13,111 nucleotides of DNA from Candidatus Zhuqueibacterota bacterium. Its GTDB lineage: Bacteria > Zhuqueibacterota > Zhuqueibacteria > Oceanimicrobiales > Oceanimicrobiaceae. Below, piece after piece: positions 12,476-13,111 of the stretch. Each line of letters starts with the position of its first letter. Positions within the stretch are counted from its first letter, which is position 1. Location of the stretch: contig JAABYK010000030.1 in assembly GCA_011775825.1 (NCBI GenBank), positions 1 to 13,111 of the forward strand, read 5' to 3'. Below the pieces are notes generated by a model. That model did no database searches, was not told the origin of the DNA, and saw only the letters and a list, made by a program, of their open reading frames with translations. A program made the position numbers and the translations under genes.

Positions 12476-13111
12476 GTGCCCGAACTCCCGGATGTGGAAG
12501 TGTTCAAAAAATACCTGGATGCCACCTCGCTGTATCAAACCATAGCCGAGGTCGAAACTAAGAGTCGGGATATGTTGGGCAACGTCACGCCTCAAGCATT
12601 ACGACAGTCTTTAACAGATCATGAAATCGAGGGCAGCAAACGTCACGGGAAATTTCTTTTTTTACGAATCGATGACGAGGTTTGGTTAGTATTACATTTT
12701 GGGATGACGGGCTTCCTTAAATATTTTAAAAATGGCAATGACAGCTCCGAGCACGTTCGACTGTTGCTGAAATTCAGCAATGGTTATCGCCTGGCATACG
12801 ACTGTAAGAGAAAGCTGGGTGCGATCGAACTGACTAAAGACCCACAAAAGTTTGTTGAAGACAAAGGATTAGGCCCGGACGCTCTGCAGTCCGAATTCGA
12901 CGTGGAAACCTTTGGACGCATACTTGAAGGCAGACGGGGCAGGATAAAATCCACTTTGATGAATCAACAGTTGATGGCGGGAATCGGAAATGTCTACTCG
13001 GATGAAATCTTGTTTCACGTTGGCATTCATCCTGAAGCGAAAGCGCGCGCCATCAAAGAGCCAATGCAAGAACGACTCTTTCACGGCATGAAAGAGGTGC
13101 TGCAAACCGCC
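12476..13111 (+). CDS. Fpg/Nei-family DNA glycosylase, 3' end outside window
   Basis: The 212 visible codons begin at GTG and give (M)PELPDVEVF. Pro2 is the catalytic N-terminal nucleophile and Glu3 the proton donor of this family. Also visible are the RHGKFLFLR segment with the conserved Lys59, HFGMTG (74-79, with the intercalating Met77) and MNQQLMAGIGNVYSDEILF (162-180, the helix-two-turn-helix with Asn172). The enzyme excises oxidised bases and cleaves abasic sites in base-excision repair. The loop that reads D-P/A-R-R-F-G in classic Fpg is DCKRKLG here (109-115), so the intercalating Phe appears to be Leu. The C-terminal zinc finger would lie beyond the right edge. The gene starts 57 bp after the GWxTD-like gene and may be read from the same transcript. 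Fpg and Nei-like subclasses cannot be separated with the end missing. Confidence 0.9.
   Translation, partial: MPELPDVEVFKKYLDATSLYQTIAEVETKSRDMLGNVTPQALRQSLTDHEIEGSKRHGKFLFLRIDDEVWLVLHFGMTGFLKYFKNGNDSSEHVRLLLKFSNGYRLAYDCKRKLGAIELTKDPQKFVEDKGLGPDALQSEFDVETFGRILEGRRGRIKSTLMNQQLMAGIGNVYSDEILFHVGIHPEAKARAIKEPMQERLFHGMKEVLQTA

Noticed and set aside
1..13111. CRISPR arrays, tRNA, rRNA, insertion sequences with transposase, toxin-antitoxin or phage genes
   Set aside because: None was seen: no regular spaced repeats, no tRNA cloverleaf and no transposase or integrase motifs in either strand.

Overview
The window reads as chromosomal DNA of a Gram-negative bacterium. All recognisable genes are on the + strand, base composition is moderate, and good AGGAGG-type ribosome binding sites precede most starts. 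An outer-membrane beta-barrel protein fused to a metallopeptidase-like domain and PD40 repeats, a periplasmic multi-BON protein, a Do-type protease and a protein resembling the N-terminal part of GWxTD proteins together suggest the FCB-related phyla (Calditrichota, KSB1, Zixibacteria, Gemmatimonadota or Ignavibacteria-like). That placement is an inference from family distribution; no rRNA is present.

Regulatory half (1-3466). The window opens in the last 45 codons of an ECF sigma factor. A 414-bp gap with a perfect 17-bp hairpin follows, then a sigma-54-dependent AAA+ activator with no sensory domain (554-1498), then a second ECF sigma factor (1600-2157) clearly paralogous to the first. Next are two stand-alone receiver-like proteins with damaged phosphorylation pockets (2254-2649 and 3104-3466). 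A 454-bp gap separates them. It contains a 116-bp foldback element that starts in the stop codon of the first receiver gene, and a near-consensus sigma-54 (-24/-12) promoter directly upstream of the second.

Middle (3605-6401). A small diiron ferritin-like protein is followed by a tight three-gene set: a small charged hypothetical protein, a SpoIIAA-like protein and an exported protein with six BON domains. The spacings are 20 and 22 bp, so these three are probably one operon.

Envelope half (6640-12418). A 1014-residue exported protein combines a gluzincin-type peptidase domain, five PD40 propeller motifs and a C-terminal barrel. Beyond a 149-bp inverted-repeat element lies a Do-like HtrA protease, followed 15 bp later by an anchored protein resembling the N-terminal part of GWxTD proteins. 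The window ends inside an Fpg/Nei-type DNA glycosylase gene that begins with GTG.

Taken together, the layout suggests stress or envelope homeostasis: sigma-54 and ECF control, iron storage, BON and Deg proteins at the cell surface, and base-excision repair. The most unusual point is that the parts of an NtrC-type regulator occur as separate genes (an AAA+/Fis activator without receiver, and two atypical receivers), with a good sigma-54 promoter in front of one of the receivers. A functional link between them is a hypothesis, not something the sequence proves.
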